NCBI GenBank assembly: GCA_024684035.1
Contig: JAIKXQ010000038.1
Location: 28,299-92,298 of the forward strand
Source: Eubacterium sp.
Lineage (GTDB): Bacteria; Bacillota; Clostridia; Lachnospirales; Lachnospiraceae
Length of the DNA: 64,000 bases
Reading direction: 5' to 3'
The notes under the pieces are model-generated. The model was not told where the DNA came from. It did no database searches and saw only the letters and a list, made by a program, of their open reading frames with translations. Positions 26,785 to 37,193 of this stretch are shown piece by piece. How positions within the stretch are numbered: position 1 is the stretch's first letter; every line of letters begins with the position of its first letter. The position numbers and the translations under genes were made by a program.

Positions 26785-28644
26785 TTATTCTGTGTCACTT
26801 TCTTTTCCTTCCGCATGAAAAAAATCATAGACGCTCCGGGCGGCTCTCTCGTTCATGCTCGGAACCTTTGCCAGTGTCTCCACGTCAGCGTTCCGGATGG
26901 ATGCGAGATCCGGAAACGTGCGAATGAGATCCATCTTCCTGCGCTCTCCGATATTCGGAATATCATCCAGCACGGAGCGCACCTGCTCCTTACTTCGAAG
27001 AAGCCTGTGGTAGGTGATGGCGAAACGGTGTGTCTCATCCTGGATTCTGGTGATCAGATGGAAGCCCTCGGAATCCGTGGGAATGGGGATCTCCACATTG
27101 TTATAGTAAAGCCCCCTGGTTCTGTGCCTGTCATCCTTAACCATGCCGGCCACCGGCACATGTATTCCCAGTTTGTCCAGAACCTCCAGGGCTATATTCA
27201 CCTGTCCCCGGCCTCCGTCCATGAGGAGGAGATCCGGCAGTTTCTCGAAACCTGCATCTGCCTTGAGTCCCCTCTTAAACCGCCTGGTGAGTACTTCTTC
27301 CATGCTGGCGTAATCGTTGGGTCCCTCCACAGTCTTGATCCGGAACTTCCGGTAGTCTGCCTTCTTTGGACGACCGCCCTCATAGACAACCATGGAGCCC
27401 ACGGACTGATATCCGCTGATATTCGAGATATCGTAAGACTCGATCCTGCCCGGTGCCTCCATGCCCAGCCATTCTCCGATCTCTCCGATGGCACCAACGG
27501 TTTTCGCCACGTCCTTCTTGATTCTCTCCCTGTCCTGAGTCAGAATAATCGACGCGTTTCTTCTCGCCAGTTCCACCAGTTTTTCTTTCGATCCTCTCTG
27601 GGGCACCCGGATGTGTACTTTGGAATTCTTGTCATTCTTTTTTTCCGTGAGCCAGGCCTCCAGCACGTCCGTGTCACGGATGGGATCCGAGAGCATCAGC
27701 TCGTGTGGAATGAAGGGAGTTCCGGAATAGAACTGCTGGATAAAACTCTGCATCACGGAGCTTCTGTCCTCATCATCACCGACTTTGAGATAGAAGTGGT
27801 CACGACCGATGAGCCTTCCGTCGCGGACAAAGAAGACCTGTACGATGGCATCTCCACCGTCCTCCGCCAGGGCGAGGATATCCTGATCGTTTCCGCTGCC
27901 GTTGGCCATCTTCTGTCTCTCGCTGACCTTCTTCACACTCCGGATCAGATCCCGGAAGGCCGCCGCCTCCTCGAATTTCAGTTCTTCGGAGGCTTCCAGC
28001 ATTTTTTCCTCCAGATCCCGGAGCACCTTCTCTGTCTTTCCATTCAGAAAACGGATGGCCTCGTCGATCTGCGAGCGGTACTCCTCCTGAGAGATCCAGC
28101 CCTGACAGGGAGCCTTGCACTGATGGATATGATAGTACAGACAGGGCCGGTCTTTGCCGATATCCTCCGGAAGCCTCCGGGTACATGACCGGAGATGATA
28201 CAGCTTCCGGACAAGTTCAATGGTTTCCTTCGCTGCTGTGGCGTCCGGATAAGGTCCGAAGTACTGTGCCTTGTCCTTCTTCATTCTGTGCTGATAATTC
28301 ACCCTCGGAAACGCCTCCAGGGTGGTCACCTGAATGAAGGGATAGGACTTGTCGTCCATCAGCATGGTGTTGTATTTGGGCCGGTACTCCTTGATGAGAT
28401 TGCACTCGAGAACCAGCGCCTCTACCTCGGAATCCGTGACGATATATTCGAACCGGGTCACCTGCGGAACCATGGAGTAGATCTTCAGCCTCTTGTTTTT
28501 GCTGTTGGAAAAATACTGCCGCACCCGGTTCCTGAGCCGGACAGCCTTGCCCACATACATAACCTCGTCCTTGAGGCCGTGCATAATGTAAACCCCGGGC
28601 TTCTGGGGTAGTTTCTTCAGTTCTTCTTCAATATCAAATGCCAT
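26785..28644 (-). CDS. uvrC: Excinuclease ABC subunit C
   Basis: LPQKPGVYIMHGLKDEVMYVGKAVRLRNRVRQYF, LLLMDGGRGQV, IPNIGERRKMDL. Confidence 0.96.
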   Translation of the reverse strand: MAFDIEEELKKLPQKPGVYIMHGLKDEVMYVGKAVRLRNRVRQYFSNSKNKRLKIYSMVPQVTRFEYIVTDSEVEALVLECNLIKEYRPKYNTMLMDDKSYPFIQVTTLEAFPRVNYQHRMKKDKAQYFGPYPDATAAKETIELVRKLYHLRSCTRRLPEDIGKDRPCLYYHIHQCKAPCQGWISQEEYRSQIDEAIRFLNGKTEKVLRDLEEKMLEASEELKFEEAAAFRDLIRSVKKVSERQKMANGSGNDQDILALAEDGGDAIVQVFFVRDGRLIGRDHFYLKVGDDEDRSSVMQSFIQQFYSGTPFIPHELMLSDPIRDTDVLEAWLTEKKNDKNSKVHIRVPQRGSKEKLVELARRNASIILTQDRERIKKDVAKTVGAIGEIGEWLGMEAPGRIESYDISNISGYQSVGSMVVYEGGRPKKADYRKFRIKTVEGPNDYASMEEVLTRRFKRGLKADAGFEKLPDLLLMDGGRGQVNIALEVLDKLGIHVPVAGMVKDDRHRTRGLYYNNVEIPIPTDSEGFHLITRIQDETHRFAITYHRLLRSKEQVRSVLDDIPNIGERRKMDLIRTFPDLASIRNADVETLAKVPSMNERAARSVYDFFHAEGKESDTE

Positions 28645-28677
28645 CTGCACGTTTCCTCTCGTCAGTCACTTGCCGAC

Positions 28678-30531
28678 TCAGCGCTCATCGATCACCGCCT
28701 GCATGATCTCCATAAATTCTTTACCTGTGATTGTCTCCTGTAGAATCAGGTGTGCAGCAATCTTTTCCAGTACATCCCGATTGTCAGCAATCATAATCTT
28801 CGCCTTGTCATAGGCATCCGACAGCATTTTCATGATCTCACGGTCGATCTCTGCCGCAGTCTCCTCTCCGCAGTCCAGATAAGACTTTCCACCCAGGTAC
28901 TTGTCCTCCTGATGAGCCATGCTCATGAGACCGAATTTGTCCGACATGCCGTATTCCGTGATCATGGACCGGCAGATCTGCGTCGCCTTCTCGATGTCGT
29001 TGGACGCACCTGTGGTCACGTCGCCGAACACCAGCTCCTCCGCCGCACGTCCTCCAAGCAGTCCGATCACCATCTCCTCCAGTTCTTTTCTGGAATTGAG
29101 ATACTTCTCTTCCTCCGGAACCTGCATCACATAGCCGAGAGCTCCCATGGTTCTCGGAATGATCGTAATCTTCTTCACCGGCTCCGTGTGCTTCATCATT
29201 GCGTTTACCAGAGCATGTCCTACTTCATGGTAGGCAACAATTTTTCGCTCTTCCTGAGAAAGGATTCTCTCTTTCTTCTCCTGTCCCACCAGAACCACCT
29301 CAACAGCTTCCTGCAGATCCTTCTGGGATACAGCCTTTCGTCCGTTTTTTACCGCCAGAATCGCCGCCTCGTTCACCATATTGGCCAGCTCGGAACCGGA
29401 GGCTCCGGAGGTCGCAAGAGCGATCTCATTGAGATCCACGGTGTCATCCAGAAGCACATCTCCCGCGTGAACCTTCAGGATATTCGTACGACCTTTGAGG
29501 TCCGGCCGCTCCACGATGATACGGCGGTCAAACCGTCCGGGGCGGAGCAGTGCCGGATCCAGAACTTCCGGACGGTTGGTGGCTCCGATCACCAGAAGTC
29601 CCTTCGCACTGTCAAAACCGTCCATCTCCGCCAGCAGCTGATTCAAAGTCTGTTCCCGCTCGTCATTTCCCCCGTAGCGGGAGTCTCTGGTCTTTCCGAT
29701 GGCGTCGATCTCATCGATAAAAATAATGCAGGGTGCCTGTTTTTTCGCCTCTTCAAAAAGATCCCGGACTCTGGATGCGCCGACGCCCACAAACATCTCC
29801 ACAAATTCCGAACCGGAAAGGGAGAAAAAGGGCACATGCGCCTCGCCGGCCACTGCCTTTGCAAGTAGGGTCTTTCCCGTTCCGGGTGGTCCCACGAGAA
29901 GGGCTCCCTTCGGCAGTTTCGCTCCGATGGTGGTATATTTCTCCGGGGTGTGCAGAAAGTCCACTACTTCCTTCAGGGAATCTTTTGCCTCCTCTTCACC
30001 GGCCACATCGGCAAAGGTGATCCCCGTTTCTTTCTGCACATAGGTCTTTGCTCGGTTCTTGCCGACGCCCAGAGGGCCTCCGCCTTTGCCCATCATTTTC
30101 ATTATCATGATCATTCCGATAAACAGAACAATCAGAGGAAGAACGATACTGATGACCACAGACAGAATCTCTGATCCGATGCCCGCAGGGCTCTTGGAAT
30201 ACTCGATGCCCTTGCCTTTGAGCAACTCATTCAGTCCGTTTTCATCTCCAACCATCGTGACGGTGTAGGTTTTGTTTCTGTCTTTTTTCGTCGTGACAAG
30301 CAGTTTTCCTTCTTGAACCTTGACGGACTTCACTTCTTTTTTCTCCACCATGGAGACGAACTTGTTATATGTCCACTCGGGATTCTCAAAATGTTTTTTC
30401 ACCTTCCCGATGCCTGCCACAAGGATGCAGACGACAAGCAGGCACATGAGAACCACAAACAGCGGCTGTCTGTTATCTCCCGGTTTTCCACCGTTTCCGT
30501 TATCTATCTGATTCTGATTTTTCCGCTCCAT
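28678..30531 (-). CDS. ftsH: ATP-dependent zinc metalloprotease FtsH
   Basis: [48 protein letters not shown]. Confidence 0.97.
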   Translation of the reverse strand: MERKNQNQIDNGNGGKPGDNRQPLFVVLMCLLVVCILVAGIGKVKKHFENPEWTYNKFVSMVEKKEVKSVKVQEGKLLVTTKKDRNKTYTVTMVGDENGLNELLKGKGIEYSKSPAGIGSEILSVVISIVLPLIVLFIGMIMIMKMMGKGGGPLGVGKNRAKTYVQKETGITFADVAGEEEAKDSLKEVVDFLHTPEKYTTIGAKLPKGALLVGPPGTGKTLLAKAVAGEAHVPFFSLSGSEFVEMFVGVGASRVRDLFEEAKKQAPCIIFIDEIDAIGKTRDSRYGGNDEREQTLNQLLAEMDGFDSAKGLLVIGATNRPEVLDPALLRPGRFDRRIIVERPDLKGRTNILKVHAGDVLLDDTVDLNEIALATSGASGSELANMVNEAAILAVKNGRKAVSQKDLQEAVEVVLVGQEKKERILSQEERKIVAYHEVGHALVNAMMKHTEPVKKITIIPRTMGALGYVMQVPEEEKYLNSRKELEEMVIGLLGGRAAEELVFGDVTTGASNDIEKATQICRSMITEYGMSDKFGLMSMAHQEDKYLGGKSYLDCGEETAAEIDREIMKMLSDAYDKAKIMIADNRDVLEKIAAHLILQETITGKEFMEIMQAVIDER

Positions 30532-30670
30532 AACAACTCCTCAACTTTTGAGTATATATCAGCAACAACAGCTGCGCGGCATTACGCAGCAGGGGGAACA
30601 GCATCTCTTAATGTCTATACTTTACCGCCTTTGTCCGCTCCGCGCAAATTCTCCGACATTAAATTTTAAA

Positions 30671-30795
30671 AAAGAATGTCGCTAGCGACATTCTCGCGCC
30701 GAGCGCGGATGCAACGCATCTACATATCGCGCGAGTGCGCATCCTGCGGAGCGTTTTGTCTCATAGGGAATGCGAAGCAATTTCCTATGAGAGTA
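30671..30795. repeat. F1 composite palindromic repeat, long form (copy 2)
   Basis: AATGTCGC-TA-GCGACATT ... TGTCTCATAGG/CCTATGAGA; compare 7-130. Confidence 0.88.
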
Positions 30796-30985
30796 TAAAG
30801 AGCCGACGGCCTTCCTTGACTCCCCCGACTGTCACCTGTAATCTCTTTCCCTTCCGGAAAACCTGTGATACACTTTCTATGTAATTTACAACGAAGTTAT
30901 CCACATCCGGCGACATTTTTTTGTGGAAAGCCGTAGTCCGAGCTTTCGCCATGCTTATACACTAATAAAAGGAAGGTACCCCACT

Positions 30986-31267
30986 ATGAGTGAAAACAAA
31001 AACAAATGGACTGCCAAAAGAATCGCTGCTCTTGCAGGCATCGTCCTTCTTCTTGGTATGTATGCATCTACGCTGATCTTTGCGCTGATGGGCGGTCCCA
31101 ACGCCCAGGCTCTTCTCATGGGCTCTATTTACTGCACCATTGCCGTTCCGATCCTTCTATACGGAATGTCCCTTGTAGCAAAAAGCCTCAAGGGAAAGGG
31201 TGTCCGCGAGGAGGATGAGGATCCCAAAACAGACGCCTCTTCCGACCGCGAATCCGGTTCCCGCTGA
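30986..31267 (+). CDS. Small membrane protein, unknown function
   Basis: MSENKNKWTAKRIAALAGIVLLLGMYASTLIFALMGG; two hydrophobic segments. Confidence 0.7.
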   Translation: MSENKNKWTAKRIAALAGIVLLLGMYASTLIFALMGGPNAQALLMGSIYCTIAVPILLYGMSLVAKSLKGKGVREEDEDPKTDASSDRESGSR

Positions 31268-31369
31268 TCGCAGCAATTCGCTTTCATATATTACCCACAG
31301 GCTGCCGCGCGACGCCTCTTCTCAGAGATCCGTTCCCGCAGCAGCCTGTTTTTTCTCTATCATTTTCAC

Positions 31370-32308
31370 TTACCGAATCTTCTCGATCACAATGTCGCCG
31401 GCGATCTTTTCCATATCTTCCATCCGGAAAAAACCTGTCCGGTCTGTCATCGCAGCAGCCGATGAAATGGCGCTTGCAAGCTTCAGACACTCCGGCATGG
31501 ACAGTCCTCTGGCAATTCCCACCGTAAAACCTCCGATCATGGAATCTCCGCAGCCAACCGTGTTCACTGCTTCCACTTGCGGAACCTGCGCCCGAAAGAC
31601 ACCTTCCTGACAGCTCATCAGGGAACCGGATGCTCCAAGAGAAATTACCACCACCGGTATCCCCATTTCATGAAGTTCATCCGCCGCACCGTAGATCTCT
31701 TCCCGGTTTCCGGGATTGAGCTTTTTCCCCACCAGCTGACCGATTTCGTCTATGTTCGGTTTGATCATAAACGGTCTGTAATGGATCCCCTCCCGGAGTG
31801 CCTCACCACTGGTATCAAGAATCACTTTTTTTCCGGTTTTTTCGCCAATCTCAAGCATTCTCCGGTACAGCTCCGGACTGCACCCCTTCGGCAGACTTCC
31901 GGAAACAGCCGCGATATCAGCCTCTCCGATCCGCTCCTCGAACTTTGCAATCAACGCATCCACCTTTGATTCAGAAACCGCGAAGCCGGGTTCCAGTACT
32001 TCTGTCTGAACTTTACGATCGTCATCCCAGATATTGACACAGGATCTGGTCTCGCCGTCACACCATACAAAGTCATCTTTCACTCCCTCAGCCTTGATCG
32101 TCTCCTGAATAAACTCACCGGAGTGGCCGCCGAGAAAACCGGTGGCCAACACCTCTTCCCCCGCTATGTGAGCGACACGTGCCACATTCAGTCCTTTTCC
32201 GCCTGCAGACATCTCTACGCTCTGCACGCGATTGACCTCCCCGACCTGAAGTCCCCTGACGATGTATCGCTTGTCTATTGCCGCATTGGCAGTCACTGTC
32301 AGAATCAT
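31370..32308 (-). CDS. 1-phosphofructokinase-family hexose kinase (PfkB)
   Basis: MILTVTANAAIDKRYIV, SAGGKGLNVARV, VNTVGCGDSMIGGF. Confidence 0.92.
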   Translation of the reverse strand: MILTVTANAAIDKRYIVRGLQVGEVNRVQSVEMSAGGKGLNVARVAHIAGEEVLATGFLGGHSGEFIQETIKAEGVKDDFVWCDGETRSCVNIWDDDRKVQTEVLEPGFAVSESKVDALIAKFEERIGEADIAAVSGSLPKGCSPELYRRMLEIGEKTGKKVILDTSGEALREGIHYRPFMIKPNIDEIGQLVGKKLNPGNREEIYGAADELHEMGIPVVVISLGASGSLMSCQEGVFRAQVPQVEAVNTVGCGDSMIGGFTVGIARGLSMPECLKLASAISSAAAMTDRTGFFRMEDMEKIAGDIVIEKIR

Positions 32309-32323
32309 ATCGTTCTCCTCTCC

Positions 32324-32362
32324 CAAAAACGCCCCGCTCCCCTTTGGGAGCAGGGCGTTTAT
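32324..32362 (-). terminator. Intrinsic terminator
   Basis: AAACGCCCTGCTCCC-AAAG-GGGAGCGGGGCGTTTTTG on minus strand. Confidence 0.8.
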
Positions 32363-32379
32363 TTATCCGAGAATCAGCC

Positions 32380-34509
32380 TCATTTTGTTTCTGATTCTTT
32401 ATCCTCTGCAATTTCTTCTTTTTCTTTCACTTCAGCATCCGCTTCTTCCGTAGTGTTCGAAGCTGCGTCTGCCTTCGTGCTCTGCGCTGTTTCAGAAGTT
32501 TCCTCCGGTTCCGTTTTCTCTTCCACGTCCTCCGGAATATCCTCGACCGCTTCCTTGTCGGTACTGCTTTCTTCTGCGCTTTCCTTCAGCTCTTCAGCGG
32601 CTTCCATCGCTGCCTTCTTCTCCTGATTCTTCTTCAGAAGAACAAAGGAACAGAGAAGACAGGACAGTACTCCGAGCATAACCACCCATTCCGAGGTCTT
32701 GCTCTCGTCACCGGTCTTTACCTGTGTCGCCTTTGAATTGGCGCTGGTCGGAGCGGCTGTGGGCGCGACTCCTTCTCCGGTGCTTCCGTCCGGATTCTTT
32801 CCGCGGGACGTACCCTCGTCAACCATGTTGACTTTGTCAGCCTGCTCTCCACCCACGATCAGCTTTCCGCTGCCATCTACGGAAAATTTAATATCCTCCG
32901 CGATCTTCAGTCCTTCCGGTGCGCTGTTCTCGTGAAGAATGTACTCACCTGACGCAAGATCGATTCTGCGAAGTTTTCCCATTGTGGTCTGCCAGTTGCG
33001 AAGCTCTTTTCCGCTGGGAAGAAGAATGGACAAATCCGCTCCCCCAACAGTCTCGCCGTTGCTGTTGACCTTATAGATGTCAATGGGAACCGTCTGCGCC
33101 TTCTGGAAGATCTCAACTTTATAGTACTGCCGCTCGACATTGTCTTTGTCCCTTGCTGTCACGCGCTTCACATCGTTTCCGCCGACCTTTACGGTACCGT
33201 CGGAGTCCACGGTGAAGGTGACCGCGTCACCGCTGTTGTATCCGTCGGGAACTGTCTTCGCCGCAACCGTGTAGCTTCCCGCAGGAAGATTTATGATTGC
33301 GTGAGCATTATTCTCTATGGTTGTCCAGTTCTCACTCTTGGTGCCCGACATTTCCAGCTTTGTTCCCGGAAGTACTTCCTCCGTGAAGTCGCTGTAGTTG
33401 AAGATGAGCACATTGCCCTTACCCTCACTGTTGGAGGCTCCGGTGAGCTCATCCTTGATGCTTTCCTTTGTGATCTCGTTCTTTTTGCTGCCGGTGCCCT
33501 TGAGAGTCTGCCTTGGCAGCCCATAGTTCAAAAGAACCTTTACCCTTGTGGGCTCTGTCTCGCCCGACACGGCCATGGCAGATGTACCAAGACTCTCCAC
33601 AAGGGAATTTCCCACCACACTGTCCATTGTGAACAGGGTTGTGATCCCGGAGGCGATGATGCGGCTCGCTTCATCCTCTGCACAGTCTCCCACGAGAGTG
33701 TCGTCCTGCTCTGCAGCGCGGATCACCTTGCCCGTGCCGCCTTCATCCGGTCCGATCACAATGAGAAAGCCGACATCCTCACGGAACTCGTTCGTTCCGG
33801 TCTCGCCTGCTGCTCCCTGTCCGTTGTCACCGGCCACTTCGTAATATCCTGTAAACTCGCCTTCGGAAGATTTCTCTTCGATCTTCTCAGAAGTGGTGTC
33901 CAGCTTCACCAGATATCTTCCGTAATCCAGCTGATGGAGCTGATCTGCCTTCATGGTGTAGACAGCAGTCTTCGTCTCCTCGTCCCAGGTCATGGTGTTG
34001 AAACGGTCAGAGTCCTTTACAAAGAGTTCTGCCACCGTATATTTCTGATCGTAGGCCGCCCTCTGTTCCGGCGTCACCGCCTGTGAAGCTTCTTCCTCCA
34101 CGTATTTCTCGATGACAAAACGGAAATCCCTGGCCATAGCCTCCGCCTCATTCTCAAGTCCGGACACGGAAAGACTGATCTCCAGTCCCTCTGTCACGCC
34201 GTCCTGCTCCGGAGGATTGGCTGTGCTCATACCGGTATTCTTGCCGGGAACGTCTTCCTCTGTATCCTGCGTCTCGTCATCTTTTTCACTGTCGTTGCCG
34301 CTTTCAGGCGATTGATTCCCGCCTTCCAGGACGATCTCCGAGCTGTTTATATCCTGACCTTCGGTCTGAGAATCATCTGACTGACCTGCTGAGGAGGATG
34401 AAGAAGATGTCTGGCTGACAGATTCTTCTGCCATTACCGATCCACAGCACAGACCGAGGATCAGCGTCACAGTGATCAATATCGTGAATAATTGACGTAT
34501 TTTTTTCAT
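32380..34509 (-). CDS. Secreted surface protein with SpaA/prealbumin-like domains and a KTGD-TM segment followed by an acidic tail
   Basis: MKKIRQLFTILITVTLILGLCCGSVMAEE; SYTVAAKTVPDGY, GEYILHENSAPEGL; VKTGDESKTSEWVVMLGVLSCLLCSFVLLKK. Confidence 0.78.
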   Translation of the reverse strand: MKKIRQLFTILITVTLILGLCCGSVMAEESVSQTSSSSSSAGQSDDSQTEGQDINSSEIVLEGGNQSPESGNDSEKDDETQDTEEDVPGKNTGMSTANPPEQDGVTEGLEISLSVSGLENEAEAMARDFRFVIEKYVEEEASQAVTPEQRAAYDQKYTVAELFVKDSDRFNTMTWDEETKTAVYTMKADQLHQLDYGRYLVKLDTTSEKIEEKSSEGEFTGYYEVAGDNGQGAAGETGTNEFREDVGFLIVIGPDEGGTGKVIRAAEQDDTLVGDCAEDEASRIIASGITTLFTMDSVVGNSLVESLGTSAMAVSGETEPTRVKVLLNYGLPRQTLKGTGSKKNEITKESIKDELTGASNSEGKGNVLIFNYSDFTEEVLPGTKLEMSGTKSENWTTIENNAHAIINLPAGSYTVAAKTVPDGYNSGDAVTFTVDSDGTVKVGGNDVKRVTARDKDNVERQYYKVEIFQKAQTVPIDIYKVNSNGETVGGADLSILLPSGKELRNWQTTMGKLRRIDLASGEYILHENSAPEGLKIAEDIKFSVDGSGKLIVGGEQADKVNMVDEGTSRGKNPDGSTGEGVAPTAAPTSANSKATQVKTGDESKTSEWVVMLGVLSCLLCSFVLLKKNQEKKAAMEAAEELKESAEESSTDKEAVEDIPEDVEEKTEPEETSETAQSTKADAASNTTEEADAEVKEKEEIAEDKESETK

Positions 34510-34660
34510 ATTATATTGTATTTCCCCCATAAATACTCTTGTGCAAAACAAGGCATTATTTCACGAAATATTTTAACACAACCGACAACTCCGCACAAGT
34601 TTCGGCGCGTTGTTTCACAATTCTGACACAGAATATATTCCGCAAGAGGAAAATCCCCCT

Positions 34661-34712
34661 CGGAGCGTTTTGTCTCATGGGAAATTCGGAGGAATTTCCT
34701 ATGAGATAAAAA
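34661..34712. repeat. F1 repeat, short form
   Basis: TTTTGTCTCATGGGAAATTC-GGAG-GAATTTCCTATGAGATAAAA. Confidence 0.8.
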
Positions 34713-34798
34713 AGCACGGACACCGGTCTTCTGTACCAATGCCCGTACTCTGTTGCTTTTGTCATCTCTCCGAATCGGAGCTCTCTTTACGATTCCAC

Positions 34799-35746
34799 TT
34801 ATGAATTGCGGAGATCATCCACCAGGGGACTGATCTGCTCAAGGATGTTACCCAGATCCTCGAAGATGAATCCCTTCTCGGTGATGTTGACACTCATGTT
34901 CTGAATATTCTCATCCACCTTGTCGTAGAAGACACGGGAGTCTGTGACGATATCCGTGATCTCCTTGATATTCGCTGTACTGGAAGCGAAGACACGGTTC
35001 ATATCCGCATCGTTCTTCTCAATCTGACTTGCCACGCTCCGGATGCTGTCTACTACATCCTCCGCGTTTGTGATCTGTGTCTGGGAATCGCCGATTGCAG
35101 TTCTCGTACTCTCAATGGATATCTTGAGTTTGTTGTTACTGCTGTTCAGCGCATCCATGCTGACCGAAATCTCATCAATCAGAATCTTGATATCGGCGGA
35201 GAGCTTATTGACCTGCTCCGCAACGACCGCGAAGGCTTTTCCCGCAGCTCCTGCTCTGGCGGCCTCAATGGAGGCATTCAGTGCCAGGAGGTTCGTCTGT
35301 GTCGCGATGGAATTGATCTCCTGAACCTTCTGCGAAATATCATTAAAGCCCACCTGGAATTCATCGAAGACCTTCTCCACACCGGAGATGTTCTTGTCAA
35401 CGACACCGGAACTGGATCTCACCTTGCCCATACTGGTGTGGGTGGCCTTTACCGTATCCTCCAGCTGACCGATGATGGTCTCGAACTTGTCCGTAATGAT
35501 TCTGATCTCATCGAACTGTGCCCGGAATTCCTCAACCGCAGCGGTAATTCCCTCGGATTTATGACTGACGGTATTGAAGGAATCATGAATGACATGCAGT
35601 CCGTCCGAAGTCTTCAGCTCCTCTGTCTGGAGAAGATCTTTCTGCTTCATCGCATAGGCACCGACGAGTTCGAGAGCCGCATATCCCTGCTCTACTTTAT
35701 CTTCTGTATTCGCAACCTCTGCATTTTTCTTTTTTAATCCAAACAT
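34799..35746 (-). CDS. Soluble methyl-accepting chemotaxis-like signalling protein
   Basis: IATQTNLLALNASIEAARAGAAGKAFAVVAEQVNKLS hairpin tip; no TM segment. Confidence 0.92.
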   Translation of the reverse strand: MFGLKKKNAEVANTEDKVEQGYAALELVGAYAMKQKDLLQTEELKTSDGLHVIHDSFNTVSHKSEGITAAVEEFRAQFDEIRIITDKFETIIGQLEDTVKATHTSMGKVRSSSGVVDKNISGVEKVFDEFQVGFNDISQKVQEINSIATQTNLLALNASIEAARAGAAGKAFAVVAEQVNKLSADIKILIDEISVSMDALNSSNNKLKISIESTRTAIGDSQTQITNAEDVVDSIRSVASQIEKNDADMNRVFASSTANIKEITDIVTDSRVFYDKVDENIQNMSVNITEKGFIFEDLGNILEQISPLVDDLRNS

Positions 35747-35760
35747 ATGCGCTCTCCTGA

Positions 35761-36852
35761 TTATTCAAATACAGCACAGACCATGGTCTGGTTTACATGC
35801 TGGTTGTTGAACTGTTCGCCTCCGCCGATACAGCCGACGGAAGTACCTACGCTTGCCAGATTCCCGAGAATCTCTCCGTATGTGTTCTCTTTTGTAAAAA
35901 GCAGATACCTGTATATGCAGTTAATCGAAAGCATCAGGGATATGTCGCCGCACTCCTCACTGATCTGCCTGCAGGTCTCCTTGTTGATACTCCTGTAATC
36001 CAAAAGTTTCAGCACGGAAATCGTATCATTGACGTTCAGCCGCTTGAACATCTTGATTCCACCGTTGGAGCTGAGTTCTCTCTGGGAGGAAATAAAAATC
36101 TGACGGCCGACGCTTCGTCCGAAGGGGTTGTCCAGGACGTTGTCGATGATTCTGTCCCTGGAGATTCCAAGCTCCTGGCTGTATACTTCGGCCGCCGGTC
36201 TTCCGTCCAGCTGCGTCAGCTCCTTCGTGGCCAGATCCACCTTTGTCACGATATGCTTCGTATCGTGGTACGGCCCGTAGATATTCTCTCTGTAGACCCG
36301 GATCTTTCCGGAAGTATTATGGATTACCAGATATGCGCAGGCGTCTGTATAAGTCTCGCCGTTGTAGGTGACGCGTCCCACCTCATTGGCGCCGTATCCG
36401 AAGACCGATCCTCCAACCAGAGGGACTCCTGTTCCGGAGAGAGCCACGTCGATGGTGGTGACCAGCCGCTCTTCATCATTTGTACAGAACTCGATAACAA
36501 TGGAATTATCTCTGGAAGCTCCTGTCTCCCGGAGCTTATCCGTCAGAACCGGAATATCCGTCACCGGATGGGAACTCAGGTTGCGGATAATGCCAGCTTT
36601 CACAATCGCGTCCGATCCGAATGCAACCAGAATCAAATGCTTATCCGAAGACTTGGTATTGAGATAGGTGGTTCCGCTGGTTCCGATCATCTCTGTATTC
36701 GGAAATCGCTCTCTCAGCAGTTCGGAAATCTCCGGCAATCGCTTGTAATCAGCCATGATCAGCAATCCATGAGGTGACGAAAAACCGGACGCCGCCTCTG
36801 CAACCGCCTGCCGGGCATCCGGATTACTGCTGTATCCAGTTTTTGTCTGCAT
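35761..36852 (-). CDS. FIST sensory-domain protein
   Basis: LLIMADYKRLPEISELLRERFPNTEMIGTSG; VPLVGGSVFGYG; FIST_N/FIST_C layout. Confidence 0.8.
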   Translation of the reverse strand: MQTKTGYSSNPDARQAVAEAASGFSSPHGLLIMADYKRLPEISELLRERFPNTEMIGTSGTTYLNTKSSDKHLILVAFGSDAIVKAGIIRNLSSHPVTDIPVLTDKLRETGASRDNSIVIEFCTNDEERLVTTIDVALSGTGVPLVGGSVFGYGANEVGRVTYNGETYTDACAYLVIHNTSGKIRVYRENIYGPYHDTKHIVTKVDLATKELTQLDGRPAAEVYSQELGISRDRIIDNVLDNPFGRSVGRQIFISSQRELSSNGGIKMFKRLNVNDTISVLKLLDYRSINKETCRQISEECGDISLMLSINCIYRYLLFTKENTYGEILGNLASVGTSVGCIGGGEQFNNQHVNQTMVCAVFE

Positions 36853-37020
36853 TGAATCATTCCTCCTGTTCCACGGTATCATCCTGCCCGTCCGCAAGAC
36901 GCCTATTCTTTGAATCTATCGTTCACGCCGTCACTACTCTCATTCGAGAAGCAAATGTCCGTATATTAATATATCGTTGTTTTTTAAACATTAATAAATT
37001 AAAAATATCCCCGTTCCAAA

Positions 37021-37062
37021 GAGCGTTTTGTCTCACAGGGATTGCGTAGCAGTATTCTATAA
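37021..37062. repeat. F1 repeat, degenerate copy
   Basis: GAGCGTTTTGTCTCACAGGGATTGCGTAGCAGTATTCTATAACA. Confidence 0.6.
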
Positions 37063-37193
37063 CACCTAACAAAGGGCATGGCACCCGAAAGTACCACGCC
37101 CCGTCAGTCCCTCCCACTCCTTTCGATGGAAAGTCTTTTCTTCGATAATTCATTCTTTTGGAGGAAGCTATGATCTTAATATTTTTTTTTTTG

